A DNA stretch of 64,000 nucleotides from Erysipelotrichaceae bacterium. GTDB taxonomy: Bacteria > Bacillota_I > Bacilli_A > Erysipelotrichales > Erysipelotrichaceae. The notes under the pieces were generated by a model. It had not been told where the DNA came from, did not search any database, and saw only the letters and a list, made by a program, of their open reading frames with translations. The stretch covers positions 1 through 64,000 of the forward strand of contig JAFTCJ010000007.1 of assembly GCA_017454765.1 (NCBI GenBank). The letters run 5' to 3'. The stretch's first letter is position 1, and each line of letters opens with the position of its first letter. Of the stretch, positions 32,982 through 41,314 are shown in pieces. Both the position numbers and the translations under genes were made by a program.

Positions 32982-34235
32982 ATGAATCAGATCAAATGTC
33001 CAAATTGCGGTGAGGTATTTACCATCGATGAATCGAATTATGATTCGATCGTAAAACAGGTTAGAGACCATCAGTTCAACGAAGAGTTGAGAAAAAGAGA
33101 CAGGGAATATGAAGAGAAGCTTCAGAGAGAGCTTGCTTTGGTAAAGACAAAAACGGAAAGCGAGAACCAGAGAGCCCTGAACGACAGGGATCTTCTGATC
33201 GAAAAACTCAAGAGCGAGCTTTCCGGCAAAGACAGGGAAAATGAACTGACGGTAATAGAAGCCCTGAACAAGGTGAGATCCGAGCTTTCAGAAAAAGATA
33301 AGATCATCGATTCCCTGAACGCAAAGCTGAAAAACAAGGATACCGAGAATCAGCTCGATCTGGCCAAAGCCCTGCAGGAGAAAAACGAAGAGATCAGCGA
33401 ACTCAAGGCCAATGCCGATGCACTGAAGGAAGGTTATCAGAAACAGATCAGAGACAAAGATGATCTGATCGCTTACTATAAGGATTTCAAGGCAAGACAG
33501 TCGACCAAGATGATCGGCGAAGATCTTGAGCAGCATTGTCTGAATGAGTTCAACAGACTGAGACCTCTGTTCAGGAATGCATATTTTGAAAAAGACAACG
33601 ACATCTCCACGGGTTCCAAAGGTGATTTCATCTTCCGGGACTACGATGATGAGGGAACAGAGATCGTTTCGATCATGTTCGAGATGAAGAATGAAGCAGA
33701 TAAAACAGCGACCAAGCACAAAAACGAAGACTTCCTTGCCAAACTGGACAAGGACCGTAAAGACAAGAACTGTGAGTATGCGGTACTGGTATCTCTGCTG
33801 GAGATGGATAACGATCTCTATAACGAAGGCATCGTCGACATGTCTCACCGCTATGAGAAGATGTATGTGATCCGTCCGCAGAATTTCATTGCGATCATCA
33901 CGTTATTAAGGAACGCAAACCTCAATTCCGTGTCTTATAAGAAACAGCTGATCGCCGTACAGAATCAGGACGTGGATTACAAGAACTTTGAGAACAACAT
34001 GAATGCGTTCAAGGATGCCTTCTCACGCAATTACGAACTGGCTTCCCGCAAGTTCCAGGATGCGATCGATGATATCGACAAGACGATCAAGTCTCTGGAG
34101 AAGACAAAGGCCGACTTGCTTTCATCCGACAGAAATCTGCGCCTGGCCAATGACAAGGCACAGGATCTGACGATCAAAAAACTGACGAGGAATGCGCCGA
34201 GCGTTGCGGAAAAATTCAAAGACGGAAACAAATAA
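32982..34235 (+). CDS. DUF2130 coiled-coil, nuclease-like protein
   Basis: The 417-residue protein starts with a half zinc ribbon (IKCPNCGEVF). A coiled coil spans about residues 20-165. A DUF2130 domain follows, related to restriction-endonuclease folds (STKMIGEDLEQHCLNEFNRLRP, GDFIFRD, IVSIMFEMKNEAD; the D and ExK residues form a PD-(D/E)XK-like set), then a second helical region. Family function is unsettled; nuclease activity on damaged or foreign DNA is a prediction. Followed after 34 bp by the DUF1232 gene. Confidence 0.8.
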   Translation: MNQIKCPNCGEVFTIDESNYDSIVKQVRDHQFNEELRKRDREYEEKLQRELALVKTKTESENQRALNDRDLLIEKLKSELSGKDRENELTVIEALNKVRSELSEKDKIIDSLNAKLKNKDTENQLDLAKALQEKNEEISELKANADALKEGYQKQIRDKDDLIAYYKDFKARQSTKMIGEDLEQHCLNEFNRLRPLFRNAYFEKDNDISTGSKGDFIFRDYDDEGTEIVSIMFEMKNEADKTATKHKNEDFLAKLDKDRKDKNCEYAVLVSLLEMDNDLYNEGIVDMSHRYEKMYVIRPQNFIAIITLLRNANLNSVSYKKQLIAVQNQDVDYKNFENNMNAFKDAFSRNYELASRKFQDAIDDIDKTIKSLEKTKADLLSSDRNLRLANDKAQDLTIKKLTRNAPSVAEKFKDGNK

Positions 34236-34269
34236 TATATAATAGATATCGGATAAAGGAGGATTAATA

Positions 34270-34680
34270 ATGGATCTCGATAAAAACAAAATTCAGGAAT
34301 TACTGGATGAATCTTCTGCCAAGGTAGAAGCCATCATGAAGGACACTGCTGCTCTGGAAAACATCTTACAGAGTGCAGAACAGAAGCTGAAGGACATCCC
34401 GGGTGTCGGTCAGTATGCAGCAAAGCTGCCGCTGATGCTTTCTATGATCCGCAGCTACATCGCCAAGGAATACACTGAAGTATCTCCGAAGGTCGTTGTC
34501 TCCATGGTCGGAGCTCTTGTCTATATGCTGAAGGGCAAGGATCTGATCCCTGACAAGATCCCGGTGATCGGCGCTGTCGATGACCTGGCAGTCCTGGGTC
34601 TGGCTCTGCAGGTAAACTCTTCCGAACTCGAAACTTACGCAAAGTGGAGAGAAGAGAAGGACGCTGCCAAAGCAGAATAA
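34270..34680 (+). CDS. YkvA-like DUF1232 protein
   Basis: The 136-residue protein contains the DUF1232 core: LVYMLKGKDLIPDKIPVIGAVDDLAVLGLAL (near 79-109), in which the DLIPD and DDL motifs are diagnostic. An amphipathic N-terminal helix precedes it. The family is small, membrane-associated and of unknown role. Strong AAAGGAGG RBS. Confidence 0.85.
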   Translation: MDLDKNKIQELLDESSAKVEAIMKDTAALENILQSAEQKLKDIPGVGQYAAKLPLMLSMIRSYIAKEYTEVSPKVVVSMVGALVYMLKGKDLIPDKIPVIGAVDDLAVLGLALQVNSSELETYAKWREEKDAAKAE

Positions 34681-34702
34681 GTCTGTACTTTAATGACTGA
34701 AG

Positions 34703-34733
34703 AAAACGGATATGAGCAATCATATCCGTTTTT
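34703..34733. terminator. Bidirectional terminator
   Basis: AAAACGGATATGA and TCATATCCGTTTT form a 13-bp stem around GCAA; it serves both convergent transcripts. Confidence 0.9.
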
Positions 34734-34758
34734 ATGTATTGGTGATCTTTTTTTTCGA

Positions 34759-35469
34759 TCAGACCTTTTCTTTGTTTCCGATCCTGTACAGATAGGTGCA
34801 GTAGAGGATCGCGATCACGATCGTTGAGATGATATAGACCCAGTCCATCAGCAGGGATTCTTTATTATACAGGGAGAAGACATCGATCATGCTGTGAGCG
34901 AGGATGCAGGGAAGGATGCTTCCGCATCTGTAATAGACCATTGTGAAGATAAATCCCCAGGAGATCGCAAAGAAGATCTGAACGAATGTCTCAAAGCTTG
35001 CGTGTCCGGCAAAGAGGTTGACGATGTGTCCGATCCCGAAGGTGAGCGAGGAAATGATGATCGCATTGAGCGTCTTTCCGTCTTTCAGCATTCCCCTGAA
35101 CAGAAAACCTCTGAAAAGCATTTCTTCGATGAATCCGACCAGTGCCATGGACAGTGTCGCAAGCAGCTGCTGAATTCCCTGATATTCCATACCGAAACCG
35201 CTCCATAGATTGCCGGTGGCAGCGATCCACATCGGGATCAGATACAGATAGCGTTTTGTATCCTTGGGCCAGTGGTCCAGTCCGTATCTCGCTTCAAGAT
35301 GTTCATGTTTCACAAAGAAGAAGATCGCAGCCGCGATCGCAGCCAGTGCTGCAAAGGTCGGGAATCCCTCATAACCGTAAGCCCCCTGCATATTTGCCAT
35401 GAGGACACAGTAGAAAACGATCCACAGGACCGCAAAGGTCACTTCGTTTTTGTCATATAATCTGCGCAT
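34759..35469 (-). CDS. CPBP family intramembrane glutamic endopeptidase
   Basis: This 236-residue membrane protein of about seven helices carries the three CPBP motifs: EEMLFRGFLFRG (catalytic EE and R), FGIGHIVNLF and HSMIDVFS. Bacterial members work in bacteriocin self-immunity or cleave membrane proteins. The gene follows the TetR gene by six bases on the same strand, so it should be controlled by that regulator. Confidence 0.88.
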   Translation of the reverse strand: MRRLYDKNEVTFAVLWIVFYCVLMANMQGAYGYEGFPTFAALAAIAAAIFFFVKHEHLEARYGLDHWPKDTKRYLYLIPMWIAATGNLWSGFGMEYQGIQQLLATLSMALVGFIEEMLFRGFLFRGMLKDGKTLNAIIISSLTFGIGHIVNLFAGHASFETFVQIFFAISWGFIFTMVYYRCGSILPCILAHSMIDVFSLYNKESLLMDWVYIISTIVIAILYCTYLYRIGNKEKV

Positions 35470-35475
35470 ATCTTT

Positions 35476-36033
35476 TTATCCTTTCTGCCCTGTCAGAAGA
35501 AGGAAATGATCTTCCAGCAACTTCCGGCAGAGTGCTTCATCATATTCCATGGAGTTGTTTGCCAGCAGGCTCGCCAGTCCGTGTACCAGACAGAAGTAGC
35601 TGATGAACATCTCTCTTGCCTGATCTTCGTCACAGTTCATTCCGCCGGACACGACAGAGATGATGTCGTTGAGTTCTTCGCCTTTCATCAGGGTCACGAT
35701 ATTCATTCCGCCAAAATGATCGGTTTGAAAGAGAAAACGGAAAAGGTTCTTTTCTTCATGGGCAAAGCGCACATAATTCAGTCCCATCGTCAGCATCGCT
35801 TCCTCATCTTTTCCTTTGGGTATGATGTATTCGCTGTGAAAGGCATCAGCTTTGCGGTAGGCGGCCTGTCTGATCTCATCGACTGTTCTGAACTGATAGA
35901 GGACCGGTTGGGTGGAACAGTTCAGGAAAGCAGCTATGCTTCGTGCGTTGAGCTGTTCAAATCCTTTTTCCCGGATGATCGCAAAGGCGGCATCTATGAT
36001 CATGTCTTCTGTGATCTTTGTTTTCGGCGGCAT
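35476..36033 (-). CDS. TetR/AcrR family transcriptional regulator
   Basis: The 185-residue regulator has a TetR helix-turn-helix at residues 8-55 (TEDMIIDAAFAIIREKGFEQLNARSIAAFL, TQPVLYQF). The ligand-binding half is unassigned. It is transcribed from a near-perfect promoter and faces a 22-bp palindrome at its own transcription start, so it most likely represses itself and the CPBP protease downstream. Confidence 0.9.
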   Translation of the reverse strand: MPPKTKITEDMIIDAAFAIIREKGFEQLNARSIAAFLNCSTQPVLYQFRTVDEIRQAAYRKADAFHSEYIIPKGKDEEAMLTMGLNYVRFAHEEKNLFRFLFQTDHFGGMNIVTLMKGEELNDIISVVSGGMNCDEDQAREMFISYFCLVHGLASLLANNSMEYDEALCRKLLEDHFLLLTGQKG

Positions 36034-36044
36034 ATCTCACTCCT

Positions 36045-36066
36045 TTATATAACATATGTTATATAA
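36045..36066. promoter_or_regulatory. 22-bp perfect palindrome, TetR operator
   Basis: The half-site TTATATAACAT is followed directly by its exact inverse. It sits at the predicted transcription start of the TetR gene and just upstream of its RBS, where a bound dimer would block initiation. Confidence 0.8.
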
Positions 36067-36071
36067 TATGG

Positions 36072-36100
36072 ATTATATATTGAATGTACCTTCCTGTCAA
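36072..36100 (-). promoter_or_regulatory. Consensus promoter of the TetR-CPBP operon
   Basis: Reading on the minus strand, TTGACA (36100-36095), a 17-bp spacer and TATAAT (36077-36072) match the sigma-A consensus at all 12 positions. Transcription should begin near 36065, inside the palindrome. Confidence 0.85.
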
Positions 36101-36146
36101 CAGCTCATCCCTTTTCTTTTTCCAAACTTCAGTTCACAATAAAACT

Positions 36147-36746
36147 ATGGAGATCAGACATCACGCCCTGCTGTATGCCCTCATCTGTAAACATACGATC
36201 GAACATTACGGAAAAGAAGCAGGTGAGGATCTGATCAGAAAGATTACCGAGGAATACGGCAGACAAAGAGGAAAAAGGATGGCATCTCATTCGCTGAAGA
36301 AGGGTATGAATGAGTTCTTCCTCAATGGCGAATGGAAAGGGAAAGAAGGAGAGAACATCTCTTCCCTGTCTTTTTATGATGACCGTACGGAATCCGTCGT
36401 TTCAAAATGCGCCTGGTATGATAGCTGGAAGGAATATGGGATGGAAGGATACGGATCTTATTACTGCCGCTATATCGATAAGGCGATCTGTGAAGGCTAT
36501 GGCGGTAATTTTGATCTGGAACTGAGATCGGCGATCGGTCTGGGTGATGAGGAATGTGTCTTCAGCTGGTCGGGGAAAGGTGATCCGGAAACAGTTGAAA
36601 AGAGTCAGCGGAAATATATCCTTCCTTTTGACTTTCATTGCCGGGAACTTTATGAATGTGCAGAAAGATATCTTCCGGAAGAAGTACTTGAAAAAATCAG
36701 GAATGACTTTCGGGAGTTCTTCAATCGGGAAGTGACTGTGGGATAA
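36147..36746 (+). CDS. L-2-amino-thiazoline-4-carboxylic acid hydrolase-like protein
   Basis: The 199-residue protein matches the ATC hydrolase-like family. The N-terminal half is helical (ALLYALICKHTIEHYGKEAGEDLIRKI, GRQRGKRMA). The C-terminal half has VSKCAWYDSWKEYG, YCRYIDKAICEGY and FDLELRSAIGLGDEECVFSW, with the usual conserved Cys/Trp, Tyr-Cys and Asp residues. Function in cysteine or thiazoline metabolism is known for one member only. The start at 36147 (MEIRHHA) fits the family; a CACAAT box ends six bases before it, with no RBS. A longer upstream frame from 36084 is less likely. Confidence 0.7.
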   Translation: MEIRHHALLYALICKHTIEHYGKEAGEDLIRKITEEYGRQRGKRMASHSLKKGMNEFFLNGEWKGKEGENISSLSFYDDRTESVVSKCAWYDSWKEYGMEGYGSYYCRYIDKAICEGYGGNFDLELRSAIGLGDEECVFSWSGKGDPETVEKSQRKYILPFDFHCRELYECAERYLPEEVLEKIRNDFREFFNREVTVG

Positions 36747-36753
36747 CGGGATC

Positions 36754-37500
36754 ATGGAAGCAGGAGTGAGGAAGATTATGTTGGTGACGGGCATTGTTTT
36801 TCTGATATACGGACTGGTTGTTCTGGCTTTGATCCGTTTCGGGAGTATTTTCAATTTCTTTTATCTGTGTGCAGGTATCTTTCTGATCGTTTTTTCTTTT
36901 CTGATGAAGAGGATGGATCCGGGCCTGACAAAGATCCTTGTTTCTGTCCTTGTGGTCCTGGCAGTATTTTTCACCGCTGTTGAGATCAGGATCGTCAGTT
37001 ATGGAATCAAAGAGGCTGAAAGGGATGCCGACTATCTGATCGTGCTGGGTTCGCAGATGAAGGAAGACGGACCTTCGATGGATTATCGGGCAAGACTCGA
37101 GAGCGCCTATGAATATCTTGTGAAAAATCCGGAAACGAAGGTCATCACGACCGGTGCCCGGGGAGATTTCGAACCGGTCTCTGAAGCCAAAGGCGGAGCC
37201 GATTACCTCATAAAGAAAGGGATCAGTTCAGACAGGATCATCATGGAAAACAAAAGCTATGATACACTGCAGAATCTGAGCAATGCCTATGATCTGATCG
37301 TAAAGGACGGAAAGGATCCGAAAGAAATAAAAACCGTGATTGTATCGGCTCTCTATCATCTGTATCGGGCTTCCTATATCGCAGAGAAGATCGGTTATAG
37401 AAACATATCCTGCAAAGGCGGACACGGATTACTGATACTGCTGCCGCATTATTATACAAGGGAATTCTTTGCGCTGATCAAGGAATGGATCGTACTGTAA
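36754..37500 (+). CDS. YdcF/SanA-like DUF218 membrane protein
   Basis: The 248-residue protein has three N-terminal membrane helices (residues 8-75) and a DUF218 domain outside: ADYLIVLGSQMKEDGPS (near 92), RARLESAYEYL, VITTGARGD, KGISSDRIIMENKSYDTLQNL. Family members act on envelope lipid carriers or surface polymers (SanA, ElyC, YdcF). It begins seven bases after the previous stop, and GATAAC ends six bases before its ATG. Confidence 0.85.
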   Translation: MEAGVRKIMLVTGIVFLIYGLVVLALIRFGSIFNFFYLCAGIFLIVFSFLMKRMDPGLTKILVSVLVVLAVFFTAVEIRIVSYGIKEAERDADYLIVLGSQMKEDGPSMDYRARLESAYEYLVKNPETKVITTGARGDFEPVSEAKGGADYLIKKGISSDRIIMENKSYDTLQNLSNAYDLIVKDGKDPKEIKTVIVSALYHLYRASYIAEKIGYRNISCKGGHGLLILLPHYYTREFFALIKEWIVL

Positions 37501-37539
37501 AGAGAAATAATTCGGACAGGGAAAGATGTTCCGATAAGA

Positions 37540-37545
37540 TAGAAT
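37540..37545 (+). promoter_or_regulatory. TAGAAT -10 box for a leaderless start
   Basis: TAGAAT ends 8 nt before the ATG at 37554; no Shine-Dalgarno is present in between. Confidence 0.45.
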
Positions 37546-37553
37546 AAGACTGT

Positions 37554-39044
37554 ATGGAAGAAAAGAAGAGGACATACATCGCGATCGATCTGAAGTCTTT
37601 TTATGCATCGGTGGAATGCGTGGAAAAGGGGCTGGATCCGCTTGACACCAATCTGGTGGTCGCGGATGAGAGCCGGACTTCCAAGACGATCTGTCTGGCT
37701 GTTTCGCCGGCACTGAAATCATTCGGTATCCCGGGGCGTCCCCGTCTTTTTGAAGTGGAACAGGCTGTTAAAAGGATCAACGAAGAAAGAAGAAGAAAAG
37801 CGAGAGGCTGTTCGGGGAAATCGGCTTATCTGCATAAGCTGCTGGAAGATGACTCTTTAGCCCTTGACTATGTCGTGGCCATGCCCCGGATGGCTTTATA
37901 CATCGAATACTCCACCAAGATCTATGACATCTATCTGAAGCACGTCTCCAAACAGGATCTGCATATCTACTCGATCGATGAAGTCTTCATCGATGCGACG
38001 GATTATCTTGGCCCCAATCACATGAATGCTCATGAATTTACGATGAAGATCATCGAAGACATCATGGTCAATACCGGCATCACCGCAACGGCCGGTATCG
38101 GGACCAATCTCTATCTGGCCAAAGTCGCGATGGATATCGTCGCCAAACATCAGAAAGCCGATAAGGACGGCGTCAGGATCGCAGAGCTTGATGAGATGTC
38201 ATACCGGAAGATCCTGTGGACGCATGAGCCTTTAAGTGATTTCTGGAGGATCGGCAAGGGCATCATGAAGCGTCTTGAGAAATACAATATCCATACGATG
38301 GGTGACATCGCCCGTTTCTCTTTGAGAGCGGACGGTGTGCTTTATGATGAATTCGGCATCAATGCGGAACTGCTGATTGACCACGCCTGGGGCTATGAAT
38401 CCTGTACGATGAAAGAGATCAAGGCCTATGTTCCGCAGAGCTCTTCACTGGGGGCCGGACAGGTCCTGATGGAACCGTATACCTATGAGAAAGCAAGGGT
38501 CGTATGCAAGGAGATGATCGATTCTTTGTGCCTGGATCTGGTTGAGAAAGGACTCGTGACCGATCACATCAGCCTGTATATCGGCTATGACACCAGCAGT
38601 GATCTGAGCGACTACAACGGAAAGATCACCTATGACTGGTACGGCAGAAAGAGTGCCAAACCGGCCGGTGCCAGTATGCCTTTAAGATCACCGACATCTT
38701 CAGTGAAGATCATCAAAGAAGCTTTCATGAAAATGTATGATGAGGCAGTCGATCCTTCATTGCTGATACGCAGAGTCAACATCAACGCTGATCATGTCCT
38801 GGCAAAGAAGAAGGCGGAAGAAAAAGTCAGAGTCGAGCAGTTCGACCTTTTCCATGATCCGGAAAAAGCGGAGGCACAGCTGAAGAAGGAAAAGGAAGAC
38901 GAGAAGAAGGAAGAGGATCTTGCCAGAGCACTGTTGAACATCAAGCAGCGTTTCGGCAAGAATTCCGTGCTCAAGGGCACCAGTTTTGAAGAAGGCGCTA
39001 CCGGCAAGCAGCGCAACGAACAGATCGGAGGACACAGGGAATGA
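37554..39044 (+). CDS. Y-family DNA polymerase (UmuC/DinB type)
   Basis: The 496-residue polymerase starts with YIAIDLKSFYASVECVEKGLDP, which holds the first catalytic aspartate and the FYAS steric gate of Y-family enzymes. YSIDEVFIDATDY carries the SxDE-type acidic pair near residue 143. The fingers and little-finger regions follow (TATAGIGTNLYLAKVAMDIVAKH, FWRIGKGIMKRLEKYNIHTMGDIA). It copies past DNA lesions at low fidelity. It is longer than DinB and of the UvrX/UmuC-like type that is often paired with a YolD protein, as here. The C-terminal tail is Lys/Glu-rich. Confidence 0.9.
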   Translation: MEEKKRTYIAIDLKSFYASVECVEKGLDPLDTNLVVADESRTSKTICLAVSPALKSFGIPGRPRLFEVEQAVKRINEERRRKARGCSGKSAYLHKLLEDDSLALDYVVAMPRMALYIEYSTKIYDIYLKHVSKQDLHIYSIDEVFIDATDYLGPNHMNAHEFTMKIIEDIMVNTGITATAGIGTNLYLAKVAMDIVAKHQKADKDGVRIAELDEMSYRKILWTHEPLSDFWRIGKGIMKRLEKYNIHTMGDIARFSLRADGVLYDEFGINAELLIDHAWGYESCTMKEIKAYVPQSSSLGAGQVLMEPYTYEKARVVCKEMIDSLCLDLVEKGLVTDHISLYIGYDTSSDLSDYNGKITYDWYGRKSAKPAGASMPLRSPTSSVKIIKEAFMKMYDEAVDPSLLIRRVNINADHVLAKKKAEEKVRVEQFDLFHDPEKAEAQLKKEKEDEKKEEDLARALLNIKQRFGKNSVLKGTSFEEGATGKQRNEQIGGHRE

Positions 39045-39478
39045 GTGAAAAAGATCCCCATCGCTATGATGACATCATCGATATGCCCCGTTTTGTTTCC
39101 AAAGGCCGCAGACACATGTCTGAATATGACCGTGCGGCACAGTTTGCGCCTTTTGATGCCCTGACGGGATATGATGAAGCGATCGAAGAGACCGGCAGGA
39201 CGACGGAAAACGAGATCGTTCTGGGAGAAAGCGAGATACAGCTGCTGGACCGCCGTTTCGGGATCCTTCGCGATCACATCAATGAAAGACCAGAGATCAG
39301 GATCCGATATTTTGAGCCTGACCTGTATAAAGAAGGCGGCAGCTACAGAGAAGCGAAGATCATTGTGAAGAAGATCGATCTGAACAGAAGAGTCCTGGTG
39401 TCGGAAGAAAAGAGGAATTACGATCTGGATCACATCGTTTCCCTGGAAGGGCCCCTCTTTGATCTTTATGAATTATGA
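39041..39478 (+). CDS. YolD-like protein, partner of the Y-family polymerase
   Basis: The 145-residue protein carries the YolD signature YDDIIDMPRFVSKGRRHMS followed by DRAAQFAPFDALTGYDEAI. YolD-like proteins are encoded beside UmuC-like polymerases and are thought to act as their UmuD-like accessory subunits. ATGA overlap with the polymerase supports this. Confidence 0.85.
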   Translation: MSEKDPHRYDDIIDMPRFVSKGRRHMSEYDRAAQFAPFDALTGYDEAIEETGRTTENEIVLGESEIQLLDRRFGILRDHINERPEIRIRYFEPDLYKEGGSYREAKIIVKKIDLNRRVLVSEEKRNYDLDHIVSLEGPLFDLYEL

Positions 39479-39555
39479 GCGGAAATATGTTTTAATGTAA
39501 GTGTAATATTCACCCGTTGTTTTTAATCTGATCACCCCATCAAAAAGGAGAAATT

Positions 39556-39936
39556 ATGAAGAAACTGGAATACTGTTTTGACTGCCTGGACGGACATTAT
39601 TCTTTAGTCATGGAATGGGCGGAAACGCTGTGCTATGAGATCGAAAGCGATATCGCCGGTTTTGAAAACAGAAACGGCGAGCTTTCAAAGCAAGAGACAG
39701 AAGCTTTTGAAGAAGCACTGAAAAAAGCGGAAATCGAAAAGTGGGACAGGGCATATCTTCCGGAAACGGAAGGGATCGAAGATGCCGTTCACTGGAAACT
39801 GAAGCTGATGGAAGATGATAAGGAGTATGTATCGGAAGGTGAAGAATCTTATGAGCCTTACGGATACGAACTGTTCATCGATGCCTTAAGAAAAGTGGAA
39901 GACAAGGCTGATTATTTTACGGCAGGCACGAAGTGA
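39556..39936 (+). CDS. Hypothetical acidic protein upstream of rho
   Basis: The 126-residue acidic helical protein is not recognised. It starts MKKLEYCFDCLDGHYSLVMEWAE and is rich in Glu. It has an AAAAGGAG RBS, and its stop overlaps the rho start (GTGA). Fixed coupling to rho suggests related control, but no function can be given. Confidence 0.6.
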   Translation: MKKLEYCFDCLDGHYSLVMEWAETLCYEIESDIAGFENRNGELSKQETEAFEEALKKAEIEKWDRAYLPETEGIEDAVHWKLKLMEDDKEYVSEGEESYEPYGYELFIDALRKVEDKADYFTAGTK

Positions 39937-41282
39937 CAGACAAAGAGGTACTCAAGACACTCAAGCTGGCGCAGCTGAAGCAGCTGGCTGCAAACAAAGG
40001 GATCAAAGTGACGGGTCTCAAGAAAGACGAGATCATTTCTTTATTGTGCGATGAAAAAACGGAAGAAGTGATCGAAGAAGATCAGACAGAGATCATTGAA
40101 GAAGAAAATAAAGAGACTGAAAGCGAAAGCGAGATCAGGATCATCGGGAAGATGAAAGATCCGTCTTCTCCTGTACAGGGTGTACTGACAGTGATGGAGG
40201 ACGGATACGGATTCATACGGGGAGAAAACTTCGAGACCGGTGATGACAACGTTTTTGTCTCTCCGACCTTCGTCAAGAAGTTCCGTCTGCGGACCGGCGA
40301 TCACATCATCGGAAAGAAACGCGATCCCAGGGAAGGCGAACGTTACGGTGCCCTGATCTACATCGACAAGATCAACTATCTGGATACCGATATGATCCGT
40401 TCCCGTGTGAGTTTCGAAGATCTTACACCGGTCTTCCCCTGTGAAAGAGTGAAGCTGGAACGCCAGGGCGAATCTCTGTCGATGAGGGTCATGGATCTGA
40501 TCACTCCCATCGGCAAGGGCCAGAGAGGTCTGATCGTTTCTCCGCCCAAGGCCGGCAAGACGACCATCCTGAAGGATATCGCCTTATCGGTATTGAGAAG
40601 CTGTCCCGATGCCCATCTGATCATCCTGCTGATTGATGAAAGACCGGAAGAGGTCACGGACATCAAGGAAGTCGTGAAAGGCGACAATGTCATGATTGTC
40701 TATTCGACGTTTGATGAACAGCCGGCCAAGCACAAGTTCGTATCGGAGATGACGATCGAACACGCCAAGCGTCTGGTGGAAGCGGGAGAGGATGTCTTCA
40801 TCCTTCTGGATTCCATCACCCGTCTGTCAAGGGCCTACAACCTGACTGAAGCAGGAAGCGGCAGGACCTTGTCCGGCGGTCTTGATCCAAGTGCTTTATA
40901 TATGCCGAAACGCTTCTTCGGTGCCGCCAGAAAGACCAGGGAAAGAGGTTCCCTGACGATCCTGGCTACGGCTTTGGTCGATACCGGTTCCAAGATGGAT
41001 GATGTCATCTATGAGGAATTCAAGGGTACGGGTAATATGGAACTGATCCTGTCGAGAAAACTGCAGGAGAGAAGGCTTTTCCCGGCGATCGATATCGCCA
41101 AGTCGGGGACCAGAAGAGAAGATCTGCTGCTGAGTGAAGAGGAACAGCAGTGTGTCAATATCATCCGACGGGATCTTCTGAATTATTACCGGGAGGATTC
41201 AGTCGATTCCCTGATCGAACTGTTTGTCCGGACAAGAAACAACGATGAGCTGATACAGCTGATCAATAAAAAGGGATTATAA
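39933..41282 (+). CDS. rho: Transcription termination factor Rho
   Basis: The 449-residue ATP-dependent helicase ends transcripts by pulling RNA out of RNA polymerase. The N-terminal helical SAP-like domain ([21 protein letters not shown]) is followed by an acidic insert, then the cold-shock RNA-binding domain ([29 protein letters not shown]). The RecA-type ATPase has [31 protein letters not shown] and [14 protein letters not shown] with the Q-loop and R-loop. The start is GTG at 39933, overlapping the stop of the gene before. Complete length for the family. Confidence 0.95.
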   Translation: MTDKEVLKTLKLAQLKQLAANKGIKVTGLKKDEIISLLCDEKTEEVIEEDQTEIIEEENKETESESEIRIIGKMKDPSSPVQGVLTVMEDGYGFIRGENFETGDDNVFVSPTFVKKFRLRTGDHIIGKKRDPREGERYGALIYIDKINYLDTDMIRSRVSFEDLTPVFPCERVKLERQGESLSMRVMDLITPIGKGQRGLIVSPPKAGKTTILKDIALSVLRSCPDAHLIILLIDERPEEVTDIKEVVKGDNVMIVYSTFDEQPAKHKFVSEMTIEHAKRLVEAGEDVFILLDSITRLSRAYNLTEAGSGRTLSGGLDPSALYMPKRFFGAARKTRERGSLTILATALVDTGSKMDDVIYEEFKGTGNMELILSRKLQERRLFPAIDIAKSGTRREDLLLSEEEQQCVNIIRRDLLNYYREDSVDSLIELFVRTRNNDELIQLINKKGL

Positions 41283-41286
41283 AAAG

Positions 41287-41314
41287 AAAGGTTGAGATCT
41301 AGATCTCAACCTTT
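41287..41314. terminator. 28-bp perfect palindrome, shared terminator
   Basis: AAAGGTTGAGATCT is followed directly by its inverse. It ends the rho transcript and overlaps the final codons and TAG stop of the minus-strand nucleotidase gene, so both transcripts end within it. Little T-run follows on the plus side. Confidence 0.7.
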
